From assembly GCF_030272615.1 (NCBI RefSeq), contig NC_081413.1, forward strand, positions 24,184,501 to 24,248,500: a stretch of 64,000 bases of DNA, written 5' to 3'. The notes beneath the pieces are model-generated. The model saw only the letters and a list, made by a program, of their open reading frames with translations. It was not told where the DNA came from and made no database searches. Positions 23,301-36,467 of the stretch are shown one piece after another (positions within the stretch are counted from its first letter, which is position 1; each line of letters begins with the position of its first letter). Both the position numbers and the translations under genes were made by a program. Source of the stretch: Cryptomeria japonica (Eukaryota > Streptophyta > Pinopsida > Cupressales > Cupressaceae).

Positions 23301-24466
23301 AATAGATAGCTCTCTCTTTTCCCTATTGATCTTCTTGTGCTAACAATGCCCCCAGTGAGATGTGTGTTGTTGAAATGTAGAGAATGAGTGGCTTCCCTAC
23401 TATTGGTGGTACTAGAACTAGTGGGTTCATTAGATATTGCTTGATTTGATAGAAGGATTCTACACATTTGGCTTCCCATTTGAATGGTACATTTTTATGT
23501 AGCAAATGATTGAATGGGAAACTCTTATCTGCTAGTTGAGCGATGAATCGCCTGATTGATTGGAGTCGTCCTTGTAGAGATCTAAGTTGGCTGATGTTCT
23601 TTGGTGGTGGTATCTCCATAATGGCTTGTACCTTTAGCTGAAACTATGTAGCCTAGTAATTTGCCTGATGTAACCCCAAAGACACACTTCTTAGGGTTGA
23701 GCCTGACTTGGAATTTTTCGAATCTATCAAAAATCTTTTCTAAGATGCTTAGATGTTCTACTCTGGTGAATGATTTAGCTAGTAAATCATCTACATAGTC
23801 TTCCATGAAGGTATGCATAATGTCATGAAAGATTGTTGTCATTGCTTGTTGATAAGTTGCTCCTGCATTCTTTAAGCCAAAAGGCATGACATTCCAATAG
23901 TAAGTTCCCCATGGATAGGTAAACGCTGTTCTATATTGATCCTCTGGGGCTATCTTGATTTGATTATAGCCCAAAAACCCATCCATTAGTGATAGCATTG
24001 CATAGCTTGCTGTGAGGTCTACAATCATGTCGATACTGGGCAAAGGAAAGTCGTCCTTTGGATAGGCTTTGTTGACATCTCTGAAATCAGTGTAGATTTT
24101 GATACTGCCATCTGGTTTTGATAATGGTACAATGTTGGAAATCCATTCAGCATAGTCGATAGGTCGACTAAAGCCGATGTCTAATAGTTTCTTCAATTCA
24201 GCTTTAACCATGAGTACGACATGTGGATTCATCTTTCGTAGCTTTTGCTTGACTGGCTTAGCTCCAGGAGCAATGGACAAGTGATGCACGATTAATTGTG
24301 GATCAATCCCAAGCATATCTGCATATGACCAAGCAAAGTTGATTTGCTTTTCTTTAAAAAATTTGATAAATTCTGATCTTTCTGCTTCCGTTAGAGATTC
24401 TGCAAGGTGTATAGTTCTGGCTACTTCTGTAGTACCAATGTTGATTGATTGAGTGGGCTCAATCAA
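23301..24466 (-). pseudogene. Element A reverse transcriptase
   Basis: Conserved RT blocks appear in order: KKLLDIGFSRPIDYAEWISN, TDFRDVNKAYPKDDFPLP, LMDGFLGYNQIKIAPEDQ, MPFGLKNAGATYQQAM, then the catalytic YVDD (within MEDYVDDLLAKS) and RLNPKKCVFGV. After GKLLGYIV the frame is broken by a short deletion relative to C, and the thumb region IPPPKNISQLRSLQGRLQS continues in another frame (23323-23619). Confidence 0.92.
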
Positions 24467-25057
24467 TATGGGTGATCACTCGTGATAGTGCTCAGGAAGA
24501 GTGTCAAGTCTCCCATCCTTAGGTTCCTTAAAAAGGTTTTCACTCTCAAATGCGTCCTTTATTTTTACTTTTGTGTGATCTATTGCCTCCATTGACTGGT
24601 TTTCAGCAGTAGATCTTTTAGTTTGCTGATTTTTGCGACCAAGAGACTTGGCACTCCCCTGATTGCACACATCGTTACTTTGTTCACTGGTAGAGTCTGT
24701 CTCCGGGTTAACGGTACATCAGTAATGGATAATGGATTCGTCATTTGGGAAAATTGGTATATCATGAGTTTTAGGTTCGTCCCAGTCTATGAGGTCAAGA
24801 AAGACAAGTGGTAAGGGATTGTTAGGTGGATCAAGTTTGACTGCTATAAGTGTCAGGATAGAGGTATCATCATGATTGGCTGGGGTGTTAAAGAAGTTAA
24901 GAATTTCGTCGAGGTCTTCAATGGTATCATCTTCCGTATAGACTTGTGCATAATGTTGCTACTCTTTTTCCTTGGTGTCATAGATATTTTGTGGACCAAA
25001 TTCAAGTGGTCTAGATTCTGTGCTGCGTTCTTCTTGAGAGATGGGTGTATTACTATC
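24467..25057 (-). pseudogene. Element A protease-RT linker, distal part
   Basis: Low-complexity acidic sequence matching the linker of C only loosely, with several stops. It is cut at 25057 by the start of the B LTR; the proximal linker resumes near 37600-37830. Confidence 0.6.
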
Positions 25058-26290
25058 TGTAGACATCTAAAAATGGTCAATGCTTGCGGAGTCATACTTT
25101 AACATTTGCACATTGCTTTATTTTAGGGTTTTTGCATCGCATTAACATTTCTTCTATGTTGCGCACTTGGTCTTTATCATTTGCGAGCATCAAGTCCTTC
25201 TTTTGCATTCTTCATTTGTCTCGCTTTCAAATTTGGTCTTGCCGATAATAATCTTCAGTCATGATTTTTGTCGATCTTATCCTATCGCATCAATGTGCAT
25301 GCTCATTTGTCATATTTTGACATCGTCAATTCGATTTCATTTTGGACATCATCAATCCTAATCGATGATAGAATTAGGGTTTTGTCCTCTTGTCAATCTT
25401 GTCATTTTGTGATCGATTCGTCATTGATCCTTGTCCTCTTGTCAATCTCATCAATTTTGCGATTGATTTGTCATCGATCATTGTCCTTTTCAATCTTGTC
25501 GTTTTGCGATCGATTCGTCATTGATCGTTGTCCTTGTCAATCTCGTCAATTTTGTGATCGATTTGTGATCGATCATTGTCCTTTTCAATCGTGTCAATTT
25601 GGATCAATTAGTCATTGTTCCTCGTCAATTGGCACCTATCAATTTGGTCTCTTTATCAATCTTGGTCAGTTTGTCAACCAATCTCAATCGTTCGTCAGCA
25701 TTGGTCCTTTGTCAATCAGAATCATGATCGAATCAACATCAATTATCTTTTGTCAAGACCTAATTGTCGTCCTTGCATTTCTAGTTCATCTTCTAAGGTT
25801 TTATGATTTATTCATTTAATCTTGTTTGTCATTTTCCCTCTAGGTTAAATAATTTATTTATTTATCCTAAGTCTTCTTGTCACAATTAAATATTTATTTA
25901 ATTGGCTAATTAATTCCTCTCTTTTTGTGAATTAATTAATGAATGAAAAATTATTAATTAATTTACCTAATTTTCATCAATTTCTAATTTCCTAATTTCC
26001 AATTCATCTAATTTTCTATTTTCTCCTATTTTTCTAATATTTCTCCTAATTTCATGGGAATGACATAGCAATCTTGTCATAATTTGTCATAATTTGTCAA
26101 TCAATCAATTTTGCATAGCAACCTTGTCAATTTGTCATAATTTGTCAATAAATCAATCTTGCATAGAAAGTGTCAATTTTGTCATAATTTGTCATATTTG
26201 TCATTCTTGATTTGAAATTTCCTTTCAAATCTCTTCATGCTAATCTTGTCATCTCTCCAATTTGTCTATAAATTGGATGAATTTCTTCAA
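25058..26290 (+). repeat. B LTR copy 1 (3'-truncated)
   Basis: Starts TGTAGACATCTAAAAATGG and is nearly identical to 34909 onward for about 1.2 kb. It leaves homology at CTGATCAA, where arm 1 of the palindrome begins, so a junction at microhomology is likely. Contains a 47-50-bp internal repeat built on GATCGATTCGTCATTGATC (25405-25600). Confidence 0.85.
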
Positions 26291-26573
26291 TCATGGCCCC
26301 CCTGATCAATTTGCCCTCTAGTGAAAACAATAATGAAAATGCCCCAGATAATGACAATGACATATGCATGCCCCCTTGAAGAATTGGTGGGAAACATCTA
26401 GAAAAGAGGCCAATTGATCGATAAGAATAATAGAAAATGATAGGTTCGAACAGATCAAGAATTGAAGGTCGGGTGCACGAATTACAAACAATAGAAGGCG
26501 CAAAAGACCGCGACCAACATAAGATGGAGAGGGTGCATGTCCATCTATGCACTGAAAAAGATCTATAAATGAG

Positions 26574-26580
26574 ACAAGGA
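26574..26580 (+). promoter_or_regulatory. TATA box of PMD copy in arm 1
   Basis: TATAAAT lies 88 bp before the exon-1 ATG, at the position equivalent to 16358 in A. Confidence 0.6.
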
Positions 26581-26667
26581 GAAGGAAAATAACTCATTTG
26601 CACTAGCCAAAGTGAAGGATTTGTTGCTCTGGAAAAGGACCCTTGCATAGAGACTGTGAACATTCCA

Positions 26668-28960
26668 ATGGTAGATCACCTCAAGGAATGTGTACGCACC
26701 TACAAATGACCGGACGACTCGGGAGCAGTGGTATGTATCTCAAAAACCCATATTGTCAATTTCATGAATTGTGCTTGATTGCGGGACATTGTGGGGCCCA
26801 CAGGGAATGGAAAAATGGACATCTGCGCCTGTGTGGGTGCATTCTGTGCTTGTGTGAAGATGTTCTATGCCTATGTAGGGTACACAGGCACAACTTGATG
26901 CTGTACAGGCGTAGGACAGGGTACACAGGCGTAGTTGTGCACTTAGGACTCTAATTTGACCGAAAACAACGCGTAGATGATCCCGAAAAGGGGGATAAGG
27001 GTAGGATAGGTCAAAATAGATAAGAAAAACCCTGATTGGTGCAGGAAAAAAGGAAATGCAGCCCTTAGGAGAAAACCCTAAAACTGACAAATTTGTGCCC
27101 CAATTGTGATGCAGAGTCGATAGTATCCATTGATTACGTGGGAGAACAGACCTGATTGCTTCATGTTGTGACATAGACTCAGGAGCATGGACAAAGATAC
27201 ATTAGCAGGACTTGGATTATACTATATCACATTCATGCTTGAGATTAGGGAAAACACAGGACTGCTTACCGCATTGGAAAAGCGATGGCATTCAGAGACT
27301 TCCTCATTCCATCTACCAACAAGAGAGGCGACAGTGACACTAGAGGATGTATGGTGTATCCTCCGCATTCCGATTCATGGGGAGATGATAGTATATGACC
27401 CAGCAATAGGAAGAGACACTTTGTGTAGATTATTTGAGTGCAACGCAAATGATCTGGATATCATAGAGAGGGAGATTGGCTGGGAGACCATGGCAGCAGA
27501 GTACGATCAGCGATATGTGGTGATAGCCGTGGTTACAGCATGCCTATTAGCAGGGGACAGATGAGGACATGGATTCCCTATTGGATGGGGAAGAGTGCTA
27601 GAGCGGATGGCAACAGAGGGGACTATATATGCATGGGGACCATGTGTGCTTGCTATGCTATATTTTCAGCTACATTAGATAGCATATCACGGGGTTCAGA
27701 CTTTGAGCTGCGGGGTCACATTGTTATAGGCATGGGCATTTGAGCACATAGCCATATGTCGACCGATTGCAGAGAGAAGGGTAGTACCACATCGACCATA
27801 TGTGTACTGCTATGGGGGTACATTGATACAGGGTCCATTTGGATACATATTTTATTGGCGACATGAGCTTGACAGATTGAGAGAGTTCACATGGAGGCCA
27901 TATCAGGATTGCCCTGGATGGTCAGATGATAGCGAGGAGCTACCGTATTGCAAACAGGAGAGATACCTGATTGGGCAATCAGTGAATCGCTAGAGAGTGA
28001 TTGAGATGTATCTGCTAGAGAGAGTCGGACGATAGTTTGGAGAGAGACAAGATGTACCAAGAGGGACTGCACACTTTGCTCGATCTCACAGAGAGACGAG
28101 TCAGTTGGGGAGGATGATTCAGCCACACATAGCATATGCTGACTTCACACAGCTACAGTAGAGACAGCGGGATTGGAGATTAGATGTGGTGGACGCCAAG
28201 ATGACAGAGGAGTATGAGTGATGGTTTGCATGATGATGGCCAGTGCCATTAACAGATCCTGATATTTCGGTACCTAGGAGACATGAGGACTTCCCACTCG
28301 TTGGAGAGGAGGAGGGAGATGATGAAGATGAGGGAGATGAGGAGGATGGAGATGAGGATGGAGGGGATGATGAGGATAGAGGGGATGATGAGGACAAAGA
28401 TGAGGATGAAGAGGATGAGCCAGGTCCAGCCGATCAGGAGTCATTGCAGGATATACCCATAGAGTTGGAGACAGCTAGCATAGAGGAGATGGAGATATGT
28501 AGGGCCACCATAGCGAGTCAGCATGATCACATTGTGACATGAGAGAGACAGAATGCTATATTCAGGATAGAGCAGGATCAATTCAGAGCAGAGATAGCCA
28601 GATTGACAGTGGCTCGAGATACAACAATTGCGCAGGCATAACAAGCAGAGCAGAGAGTGACCAAGTATATTGGGTCGATTAGGGATGCCAGTGCATGTGA
28701 GATGGCACAGATGTTGGTAGAGACTGGAGATGAGATTCACCATTGGAGGACACTATATGAGAGTGCAGTTCCATCAGAGCAGAGAGTAGCATCATATCGG
28801 TCACAATTGAGGACAGAGAGCAGGCCACGCTCTTGGAGGTCGGTGAGCAGCATGGGGGTGAGTGGACCTAGGAGACCACCACTGCTAGGACCAGGGACAG
28901 GAGGGCCATCATTCTTGAGACATGGCAGGGATGAGGAGGACAGAGAGAGCACCCAGTGAC
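26668..28960 (+). pseudogene. PMD gene copy, B arm 1
   Basis: Exon 1 (26668-26730) has 21 codons including one TGA, with a GTATGT donor in phase 0. The intron is 26731-27114, ending GATGCAG. Exon 2 starts at 27115 in phase 0 and reads straight into DTLAGLGLYYITF and LLTALEKRWHSETSSFHL of the PMD. Later blocks are GPFGYIFYWRHELDRLREF, a long Asp/Glu tract (28320-28420) and a helical region EIHHWRTLYESAVPSEQRV, then Gly/Pro-rich and acidic ends. Several stops and at least one shift near 27560 make it non-functional. The intron holds an ACAGGCGTAGG-type motif array (26820-26945). Confidence 0.75.
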
Positions 28961-30306
28961 AGAGGCACATGCTTTTTATGACAGAGACATGTAGTGTGAC
29001 ATTATGTATTCAGCCTGCGGGCCATACATAGAACAGGCAGTCCAATTTTGTACTCCGATATTGTTTTGATATATGATATGATATGCAGCTATATGATGGG
29101 ATGCAACGTGTTATGGCTTATGTTTATTTTCAATGTATGGATGGCTTATGCACTGTTTATGTACCATTGTGGAACATGTATGATATATTTTTATGTGTTT
29201 TTGATGCATTTATAATATGAAATGGATAAAATGCTTGATATAATGCAAATGTACTAACCAATGAATGCAGGATGCAGCTTATGTTTTTGGAGATCGAAGT
29301 ACTAGACCGAACTGACTGCCCAAACTGATGGAAGAAATGTTAGTAAGAAGAAATTAGACAGAGGACAGTTAGAGATGAAAGAAAATTTGCTTTCACCAAT
29401 GCACAGAAGTAGGTGAGAACCTTTATTTACTATAGCAAAACAGATGTAGAGCATCATGGCATTGAAGGCCAGAGCTAAAACGCAACCCTGTTTGCAAAAG
29501 ATAGACACATCGCACACAAGGAATGAGTGAAGCATCCTAGGGTGCATACATCAAGGGTCAAGGTATGTGCGGCATTCACAAAGCGAACATACTTATCACA
29601 GACACCCACTGATATAGCTGTCCCAGTTTGTGACAAACATTCCACAAACAAAAAACACAATAAAAAACAAAAGGGATCATGAACCATCCCGGTCACTCTA
29701 AATCACTCAGTGACATCATCGAGCAACATAGGAACATGATCAAAGCCAAAGATAAACCGATAAAAAGATAAGACACACAAATTCGACCAAGTCAAACAAA
29801 CATTCTGATTGTCATTGTCAAAAGTGGAACACAAGAATGATCATGTTGTCTAGTTCTAGGGAATGCGGTACCCCCGTCTAAGACAGGACACAGTCTGGTT
29901 TCGAGTATACCACACCCTATATAAGACCCATGATAGTAGTGACAAGAACAAATGATATTGATGTTGATTGATTGATATGACAATTTTAATCAGTTTGAAT
30001 GTCTGGTTTGATTGAAAAGTTCATCTGTGAATGCATGATTTTAGTTAAAGGATAGTGTTGTGATTGAGAGTCGGTGGAGGTATGCTCAACGATCTGTCTA
30101 TGCATAAAGGGGATATTGGTGTTTTGTTTTTTTGAGTTTTTACAAGTTTTTTGTTCATTTTTTCAAGACTTTATTTGACTTTTTAGGGATTTATTTCAGG
30201 ACATTATATGATTTTTAGTGATTTTTTCAGGACATTATTTGATTTTTAGGGATTTTTTCAGGACATTATTCAATTTTTATGATTTTTTCAGAACATTTTT
30301 CAATTT
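28961..30306. other. Non-coding part of palindrome arm 1
   Basis: Mirrored at about 30889-32230. Short ORFs on both arms (29302-29547, 31640-31885) are similar only because the DNA is duplicated. The inner 200 bp repeat TTTTTCAGGACATTATTTGATTTTTAGGGA-like words with about 30-37-bp spacing. Confidence 0.5.
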
Positions 30307-30888
30307 TGAAAGCTCCAGTAATTGATCATGACAAGGGGCATGCACCCAATGAACATTTGAAAGACATATATAGAGACCAGGACCGAAACATATGCACAAG
30401 GACTGGAAACCTGAGTATGCAGGACAATGATGTTGACCAATCACAGGCCTGGAACAAAACATTGGGTCAGGACAAGGATAAGCATGATAAAGCTGTAGAG
30501 GGAAAGTATAGCTAGGGGTCATGATAGATGATGGAGCAATAATCTGTTACACATGGCGCCTGTTTGCCAGGTTTTCACCATGGTACTTGCCCAAAGCGCC
30601 TGTTTGCCAAGTTTTCACTAGAGGGCGAATTTTTCTTTACTTTTGTTTGTCCAATGCATATTTTTCATCCTTTTATTCCTTTGGTCCGATCCTTTGCATA
30701 AATCCTTGCCTTAATTTCATCTCTTTTTCCATGTCCTTATCCTACCAACGTCTTTGAACATACTTTTAAAGGTCATGGTCCATTTTTTTCAAGGCTACTA
30801 TCCAAACAAAAAGATGTTTGAGTCCTTCTTCCATCCCCTATAATGTGTCCATCTTCTATTGAAAAAGTCAAAATACAAAAAAAAAAAA
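30307..30888. other. Spacer of palindrome 1
   Basis: About 580 bp unique to the centre. It contains the post-integrase hairpin motif at 30555-30600 in the orientation of a minus-strand element, a second copy of its loop at 30601-30620, and an A-rich run (30876-30893) at the arm 2 border. Confidence 0.65.
30555..30600 (-). other. Post-integrase hairpin motif (B)
   Basis: GGCGCC (30555-30560) and GCGCC (30596-30600) can pair around a loop with CCAGGTTTTCACCA. Compare 45086-45135 in C. Confidence 0.6.
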
Positions 30889-33800
30889 AAAAAGAAAAAT
30901 GTCCTAAAATAATCCAAAAAAATTGAAAAATGTCCTGAAATAATCATAAAAAAATGAAAAATGTCCTGAAATAATCCCTAAAAAAATGAAAAATGTCCTG
31001 AAATAATCCCTAAAAATCAAATAAAGTCTTGAAAAAACTCCCTAAAAAGTCAAATAAAGTCAAAACAAAAAATATCCCCTTTGTGCATAGACAGATCGCT
31101 GAGCATACATCCAATGGCAATCAATCACAACACTGTGCTTTAACTGAAATCATGCATTCATAGATGAAATTTTCAATCAAACCAGAAATTCAAACTGATT
31201 TAAATTGTCATATCAATCAATCAACATCAATATCATTTGTTCTTGTCACTACTATCATGGGTCTTATACAGGGTGTGGTATACTCGAAACCAGACTGTGT
31301 CCTGTCTTAGACGGGGTACCACATTCCCTGGAACCAGACAACATGATCATTCTTGTGTTCCACTTTTGAGAATGATGATCAGAATTTTTGTTTGACTTGG
31401 TCGAATTTGTGCGTCTTATCTTTTTACTAGTTTATCTTTGGCTTTGATCATGTTCCTATGTTGCTCGATAATGTCACTGAGTGATTTAGAGTGACCGGGA
31501 TGGTTCATGATCCCTTTTGTTTTTTGTTGTGTTTACTGTTTGTGGAATGTTTGTCACAAACTGGGGCAACTATATCATTGGGTGTCTGTGATAAGTACGT
31601 TTGCTTTGTGAACGCCGCACATACCTCGACCCTTGATGTATGCACCCTAGGATGCTTCACTCATTCCTTGTGTGCGATGTGTCTGTCTTTTGCAAACAGG
31701 GTTGCATTTCAACTCTGGCCTTCAATGCCATGATGCTCTGCATCCGTTTTGCTACATTAAATAAAGGTTCTCACCTACTTCTGTGCATTGGTGAAAGCAA
31801 GTTTTCCTTCATCTCTAACTATCCTCTGTCTAATTTCTTCTTACTAACATTTCTTCCGTCAGTTTGGGCAGTCAGTTCGGTCTAGTACTCCGATCTGCAA
31901 AAACATAAGTTGCATCCTGCATTCATTGGTTAGTACATTTGCATTATATCAAGCATTTTATCCATTTCATATTATAAATGCATCAAAAACACATAAAAAT
32001 ATATCCATACATTTTCCACAATGGTACATAAACAGTGCATAAGCCATCCATTCATTGAAAATAAACATAAGCCATAACACATTGCATCCCATCATATAGC
32101 TGAATATCATATCATATATCAAAACAATATCGGAGTACAAAATTGGACTGTCTGTCCTAAGTATGGCTCGCAGGCTGAATACATAATGTCACATTACATA
32201 TGTCTCTGTCATAAGGAGAACATGCCTCTATCATTGGGTGCTCCCTCTATCCTCCTCATCCCTGCCATGTCTCAAGGATGATGTCCCTCCTGTCCCTGGT
32301 CCTGGCTGTGGTGGTCTCCTAGGTCCACTCACCCCCATGCTGCTCACCGACCTCCGAGAGCATGGCCTGCTCTCTGTCCTCGACCGTGACCGATATGATG
32401 CTACTCTCTGCTCTGGTGGAACTACACTCTCATATAGTGCCCACCAATGGTGTATCTCATCTCCGGTCTCTACCAACATCTATGCCATCTCATGTGCACT
32501 GGCATCCCTAATCGACCCATTATACTCAGTAACTCTGTGCGTTGCTCGTTGTGCCTACGCTATTGCTGTATCTCGAGCCGCTGTCAGTCTGGCTATCTCT
32601 ACTCTAAACTGATCCTACTCAGTCCTCAAGATAGCATTCTGTCTCTCTAATGTTGTAATGTGATCATGCTGACTCGCTATGGTGGCCCTACATATCTCCG
32701 TCTCCTCTATGCTAGCTGTCTCTAGCTCTATGGGTATATCCTGCAATGACTCCTGATCGGCTGGATCTGGCTCATCCTCTTCGTCCTCATCTCCATCCTC
32801 ATCATCCCCTCCATCCTCATCATCCCCTTTGTCCTCATCTCTAACCTCCTCATCTCCCTCATCCTCATCTCTTTCCTCATCATCTCCCTCCTCCTCTCCA
32901 GCGAGTGGGAAGTCCTCCTGTCTCCTAGGTACTGGAATATCAGGATCTGTCAATGGCATTGGCCATCATCATGCAAACCATCGCTCATACTCCTCTGTCA
33001 TCCCAGCATCCACCACATCTGATCTCCAATCCCACTGTCTCTGCTATATCTGTGTGAAGTCAGCATATGCTATGTGTGGCTGAATCATCCTCCCCCACTG
33101 ACTCGTCTCTCTGTGAGATTAGGCAAAGTGTGCAGTCCCTCTCAGTACATCCTGCCTCTCTCCAAACTGTCGTCTAACTCTCTCTAGCAGGTACATCTCA
33201 ATCACTCTCTAGCGATTCACTGGTCACCCAATCAGGTATCTCTCCTATCTGCAATACGATAGCTCATCACTATCATCTGACCATCTAGGGTAATCAAGAT
33301 ATGGCCTCCATGTGAACTCTCTCAATTTGTCTAGCTCATGTCGCCAATACAGTATGTATCCGAAAGGACCATGTCTCAATGTACCCCCATAACTATACAC
33401 ATATGGTCGTTGTGGTACTACCTGTCTCTCTGCAATCGGTCGACATATGGCTATGTGCTCAAATGCCCATACTTGTAATAGTGTGACTCCACAGCTCAAA
33501 GTCTACACTCCCTGATATGCTATCTGATGCAACTAAAAATATAGCATGGCAAGCACACATGGTCCCCATGTGTATACAGTCCCCTCTATCGCCATCCACT
33601 CTAGCACTCTTCCCCATCCAATAGGGAATCCATGTCCTCGTCTATCCCCTGCTAATAAGCATGCTATAACCACGACTATCACCACATATCGCTGATCGTA
33701 CTCTGCTGCCATGGTCTCCCAATGGATCTCTCTCTCTACAATATCTAGATCATTTGCGTCGCACTCAAATAATCTACACAAAGTGTCTCTCCCTGTCGCT

Positions 33801-34880
33801 GGGTCATATTCTATCATCTCCCCATGAATCAGAATGCGAAGCATACGCCACACGTCCTCTAGTGTCATAGTCGCCTCTCCAGTTGCCAGATGGAAAGAGG
33901 AAGTCTCTGAATGACATCGCTCTGCCAATGCGGTCAGTAGTCGTATGTTTTCCCTAATCTCGGGCATGAATGTAATATAGTATAATCCAAGTCCTGCTAA
34001 TGTATCTCTCTCCGTACTCCTGAGTCTATGTCGCAACATGAAGCAGTCAGGTCTATTCTCCCGTGTAATCAATGGATATTGTCGACTCTGCATCACAATT
34101 GGGGCACAAATTTGTCAGTTTTAGGGTTTTCTCCTAAGGGCTGCATTTCCTTGTTTCATGCACAAATCAGGGTGTTTTGACCTATCCTACCCTTATCCCC
34201 CTTTTTGGGATCATCTGCGCGCTGTTTTCAGTCAAATTAGGGTCCTCAGTGCACAACTGCACCTGTGTACCCTGTCTTGCGCCTATGCAGTGTCAAGCTA
34301 CACCTGTGTACCCTACATAGGCACAAAAAATTCTACACAAGCGTAGAATGCGCCCACACAGGTGCATAAGTCTTTTTTTCATCCCTTGTGGGCCCTGCAA
34401 TGTCCCGCAAGCAAGTAAAATTCATGAAATTGACAATATGGGTTTTTCAGATACATACCGCTGCTCCCACGTCGTCCGATCATTTGTAGGTGTGTACACG
34501 TTCCCCGAGTTGATCTACCATTGGAATTTTCACCATCTCTCTGCAAGGGTCCTTTTCCAGAGCAACAAATCCTCCACTTTGGCTAGTGCAAATGAGCTCT
34601 TTTCACTCTCTTTGTCTCCTATATAGCTCTTTGTCAGTGCATAGATGGACGTGCACCCTCTCCATCTTATGCTGGTCGTGGTCTTTTGCACCTTCTATTG
34701 CTTGTCATTTGTGTATCCGATCCCCGATTTTCAATCCGTTTGATCCTATCATTTTCTATCATTCTTATCGATCAATTGGCCTCTTTTCTGGATGTTTTCG
34801 GCCAATTCCTCGAGTGGGCATGCATATGTCATTGTCATTGTTATGGCATCTTCATTATTGTTCTTTGAAACAATGCTTGA
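30889..34880. repeat. Palindrome 1, arm 2
   Basis: Inverted diverged copy of 26293-30306. It ends beside the polypurine tract and LTR at 34891-34909. Confidence 0.9.
32231..34521 (-). pseudogene. PMD gene copy, B arm 2
   Basis: The best-preserved copy. Exon 1 (34521 down to 34459) has 21 codons with one TGA (MVDQLGERVHTYK, stop, SDDVGAA) and a GTATGT donor in phase 0. A 371-bp intron ends GATGCAG. Exon 2 starts at 34087 in phase 0 and is open for 185 codons (33533-34087), with RDTLAGLGLYYITFMPEIRE, LLTALAERCHSETSSFHLAT, MTLEDVWRMLRILIHGE. Downstream are GVTLLQVWAFEHIAICRP, a Glu/Asp tract (32780-32880) and a C-terminal basic/Gly-rich tail. A TATA-like ATATAG box on minus (34619-34625) precedes exon 1. 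It is antisense to the LTR at 34909, the same arrangement as in A. Confidence 0.8.
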
Positions 34881-34890
34881 AATTGCATTG

Positions 34891-34908
34891 TCTCAAAGAG
34901 GGGCAAAA
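34891..34908 (+). promoter_or_regulatory. B polypurine tract
   Basis: TCTCAAAGAGGGGCAAAA directly before the LTR start at 34909. It shows arm 2 plus LTR copy 2 are the 3' end of a plus-strand element. Confidence 0.85.
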
Positions 34909-36467
34909 TGTAGACATCTAAAAATGGTCAACGCTTGCGGAGTCATACTTTAACATTTGCGCATTGCTTTATTTTAGGGTTTTTGCGTCGCATTAACATT
35001 TCTTCTATGTTGCGCACTTGGTCTTTATCATTTGCGAGCATCGAGTCCTTCTTCTGCATTCTTCATTTGTCTCGCTTTCAAATTTGGTCTTGTCGATAAT
35101 AATCTTCAGTCATGATTTTGGTCGATCTTATCCTATCGCATCAATGTGCATGCTCATTTGTCATATTTTGACATCGTCAATTCGATTTCATTTTGGACAT
35201 CGTCAATCCTAATCGATGATAGAATTAGGGTTTTGTCCTCTTGTCAATCTTGTCATTTTGCGATCGATTCGTCATTGATCCTTGTCCTCTTGTCAATCTT
35301 GTCAATTTTGCGATCGATTTGTCATCGATCATTGTCCTTTTCAATCTTGTCATTTTGCGATCAATTCGTCATTGATCGTTGTCCTTGTCAATCTCATCAA
35401 TTTTGTGATTGATTTGTCATCGATCGTTGTCCTTTTCAATCGTGTCAATTTGGATCAATTAGTCATTGTTCCTCGTCAATTGGTGCCTATCAATTTGGTC
35501 TCTTTATCAATCTTGGTCAGTTTGTGAACCAATCTCAATCCTTCGTCAGCATTGGTCCTTTGTCAATCAGAATCATGATCGAATCGACATCAATTATCTT
35601 TTGTCAAGACCTAATTGTCATCCTTGCATTTCTAATTCATCTTCTAAGGTTTTATGATTTATTCATTTAATCTTGTTTGTCATTTTCCCTCTAGGTTAAA
35701 TAATTTATTTATTTATCCTAAGTCTTCTTGTCACAATTAAATATTTATTTAATTGGCTAATTAATTCCTCTCTCTTTTTGTGAATTAATTAATGAATGAA
35801 AAATTATTAATTAATTTACCTAATTTTCATCAATTTCTAATTTCCTAATTTCCAATTCATCTAATTTTCTATTTTCTCCTATTTTTCTAATATTTCCCCT
35901 AATTTCATGGGAATGACATGTCAATCTTGTTATAATTTGTCATAATTTGTTAATCAATCAATTTTGCATAGCAACCTTGTCAATTTGTCATTATTTGTCA
36001 ATCAATCAATCTTGCATAGAAAGTGTCAATTTTGTCATAATTTGTCATATTTGTCATTCTTGATTTGAAATTTCCTTTCAAATCTCTTCATGCTAATCTT
36101 GTCATCTCTCCAATTTGTCTATAAATTGGATGAATTTCTTCAATAATGCCCCCCCCCTGATCAATCAATCACGCTTCAAGTATCCTAACACTGTCATCTT
36201 GTCTTGTCAATCTTGCTTTCATGCTATACCTTTGCATTTGTAGGTGAGATCCACAAACAAAGCAATTTGAAGGAGAAAGAAGGACAATGGAGAATTTTGG
36301 AGGAGACATTCACATTTGCGATGGTTTGCATTTGATTTGAATGTCTTGTTTTCATGTCTCTATTGAATGTTTTTAGGATTGTTATCATTGCACTTTAGTT
36401 TTCGTGATTGAGCTAGTCTAATTTGCTACTTGCTTTGATGATTTCCAAATTCCTATCTACATGAAAA
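34909..36467 (+). repeat. B LTR copy 2
   Basis: Starts TGTAGACATCTAAAAATGG. It matches copy 1 at 25058-26290 and continues further. The end is uncertain; CTATCTACA at 36453-36461 could be the terminus. It has the 47-50-bp GATCGATT repeat (35255-35450) and an AT-rich AATTAATTAATG region. Confidence 0.8.

Larger units (their letters stand above)
26293..30306. repeat. Palindrome 1, arm 1
   Basis: Inverted copy of about 30889-34880. Matching landmarks are the PMD gene (26668-28960 versus 34521-32231) and repeated TTTTTCAGGACATTATTTGA words at the inner end. The arms differ at many sites; PMD proteins differ at very roughly 15% of residues by eye. Confidence 0.9.

Noticed and set aside
25268-25819. 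183-codon plus-strand ORF and its relatives at 35146 and 37189
   Set aside because: They arise from the 47-50-bp repeats in the B LTR; composition is Ser/Ile/Phe/Cys-rich and the copies are open in several frames.
28119-28397. Ser/Pro-rich minus ORF (and 32829-33083 plus)
   Set aside because: Antisense of the Asp/Glu tract of the PMD gene.
26293-34880. Palindrome as a sequencing foldback artefact
   Set aside because: The arms differ by many substitutions and small indels, so a simple hairpin read error does not explain it; long-read support is still desirable.
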